Assembly (NCBI GenBank): GCA_030635805.1
Contig: DAOVYC010000058.1
Coordinates: 1 to 5,266 of the forward strand
Direction of reading: 5' to 3'
Length of the DNA: 5,266 nucleotides
Origin: a bacterium
GTDB taxonomy: Bacteria; Patescibacteriota; Gracilibacteria; JAUYGZ01; DAOVYC01
Part shown: piece after piece, positions 4,435-5,266 of the stretch
Layout of the letters: every line of letters begins with the position of its first letter
Position numbering within the stretch: the first letter of the stretch is position 1
The notes under the pieces: model-generated
The model's database searches: none
What the model saw: only the letters and a program-made list of their open reading frames with translations
Told to the model about the DNA's origin: nothing
Program-made: the position numbers and the translations under genes

Positions 4435-5266
4435 CTAAAACCTTATCTTCCCCTTCAAAGATAAATGCACCATGGCGTAACTCACTGCTCCACTAAAGAG
4501 GGTCACAAAGATAATCTGAAAAATTATTCGGAAAGGAGAGAAGAGAATAGGAAAAAGTTCAAAGCCACCAATTAAGACCAGAGTAAAAAAGACGACCAGA
4601 CCGATTACCACCGAGAATAATCCGTAAAGCATCCCTTCGTAAGTATATGGAAGGGCGATGTATTTTTCCGTAGCTCCGACAATGTGCATAATGGAAAGCT
4701 CATTCTTCTTCGCTTTGAGTGAGAGGTAGAGAGCGTTAACAATGATCGCCATACTGGCGATCCCAAAGAGAAACAGAATCCCGAAGAGGACAGAATTAAC
4801 CATCTTAGAAAATCCCGTAAGTTCCCGAGCCGCACTGCTGGCAAGCATCTGAACACCCGGCGCGTCGCTTTCCAGCATTTCTAAATCAGTTTGCTTTAGC
4901 AATTTCGCATAATCTGATTTTTCTATGAAGTCGTACACCTTCTTATGATCACTTACCCTATAAGTAATTACATTCAACGAAGGAGGAAAAGGATTCGATA
5001 AACTGTATCTCTTTATAAAAGCGCTATAACCCGGAATTAATTCATTATCTACCGTATTCAGAGCATCCTCACTAGAAATAAACTGTGCCTCTTTCACAAA
5101 GTTCTGCCCCTGAAGTTTATTTAAAAGAGTAGTTATCTCTACTACCGAAGCGCTTTCCTGAAATTCAATACTTACGTCCACTCTCTCATTCAAGAATGAA
5201 AAAATTTCGTTAGTCAAAATCCGAATGCTAAATACTGTGTTGAAAATAAAAATCATCAACGAAATT
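4435..5266 (-). CDS. ftsX: Cell-division permease-like protein FtsX, N-terminus beyond window
   Basis: The frame stays open to the right edge (276 residues seen). The TTG/ATG codons at 5259-5254 lie inside the first membrane helix, so the true start is outside; roughly 30-40 residues are missing by comparison with the family. Layout fits FtsX: the end of helix 1 (residues ~1-15), then Leu-Asn-Glu-Arg-Val-Asp-Val opening the extracellular domain (~25-150) with its Asn-Pro-Phe-Pro-Pro-Ser motif (~91-96). The last three helices follow at about 155-183, 208-235 and 245-269. The cytoplasmic loop carries Ile-Met-His-Ile-Val-Gly-Ala-Thr (~192-199), the FtsX hallmark. FtsX pairs with the ATPase FtsE at the septum and activates peptidoglycan hydrolases. 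ftsE would usually precede it, here off the right edge. The gene is convergent with hppA, with a 56-nt gap holding the shared terminator. Confidence 0.93.
   Translation of the reverse strand, partial: ISLMIFIFNTVFSIRILTNEIFSFLNERVDVSIEFQESASVVEITTLLNKLQGQNFVKEAQFISSEDALNTVDNELIPGYSAFIKRYSLSNPFPPSLNVITYRVSDHKKVYDFIEKSDYAKLLKQTDLEMLESDAPGVQMLASSAARELTGFSKMVNSVLFGILFLFGIASMAIIVNALYLSLKAKKNELSIMHIVGATEKYIALPYTYEGMLYGLFSVVIGLVVFFTLVLIGGFELFPILFSPFRIIFQIIFVTLFSGAVSYAMVHLSLKGKIRF

Overview
This window looks like a chromosomal segment from an uncultured bacterium, most likely a member of the Candidate Phyla Radiation (Patescibacteria). That is an inference from the gene mix, the moderate-to-low GC content, the scarcity of Shine-Dalgarno sites and the divergence of the proteins from textbook homologues; no marker gene settles it. 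There are five protein genes: three complete and two cut by the window edges. No tRNA, rRNA, CRISPR array or transposase gene was seen.

Layout: (1) Positions 1-1040 (+) hold the 3' part of a GlmU-like sugar-1-phosphate nucleotidylyltransferase with a left-handed beta-helix acyltransferase domain. (2) Positions 1041-1346 carry no gene but are rich in signals: a nested-hairpin stretch, a perfect 13-bp inverted repeat, a near-consensus sigma70 promoter and a terminator-like hairpin. The hairpin lies between that promoter and the next gene. (3) Positions 1347-1544 (+) encode an unrecognised 65-residue two-helix membrane protein with the window's only strong ribosome binding site, followed by an intrinsic terminator. 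(4) Positions 1545-1782 hold that terminator and a second, orphan terminator-like hairpin. (5) Positions 1783-2154 (+) encode a YtxH-like small membrane-anchored protein with a very lysine-rich tail. (6) Positions 2155-2341 contain a 78-bp palindrome built from eight mirrored copies of a hexamer, an intrinsic terminator, and a possible promoter for the next gene. (7) Positions 2342-4378 (+) encode a complete membrane-bound ion-pumping pyrophosphatase (hppA), of the K+-dependent type judged by its signature residues. (8) A hairpin at 4388-4423 looks like a shared bidirectional terminator. (9) Positions 4435-5266 (-) encode the cell-division permease-like protein FtsX, with its N-terminus off the right edge.

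How the genes relate: most appear to be separately transcribed units rather than one operon, since terminators lie between them and the last pair is convergent. There is a loose metabolic link: sugar-nucleotide synthesis releases pyrophosphate, which HppA can use to energise the membrane. FtsX and the sugar-nucleotide enzyme both belong to cell-envelope biology. The least explained parts are the intergenic regions at 1040-1346 and 2177-2254 and the small membrane protein at 1347-1544.
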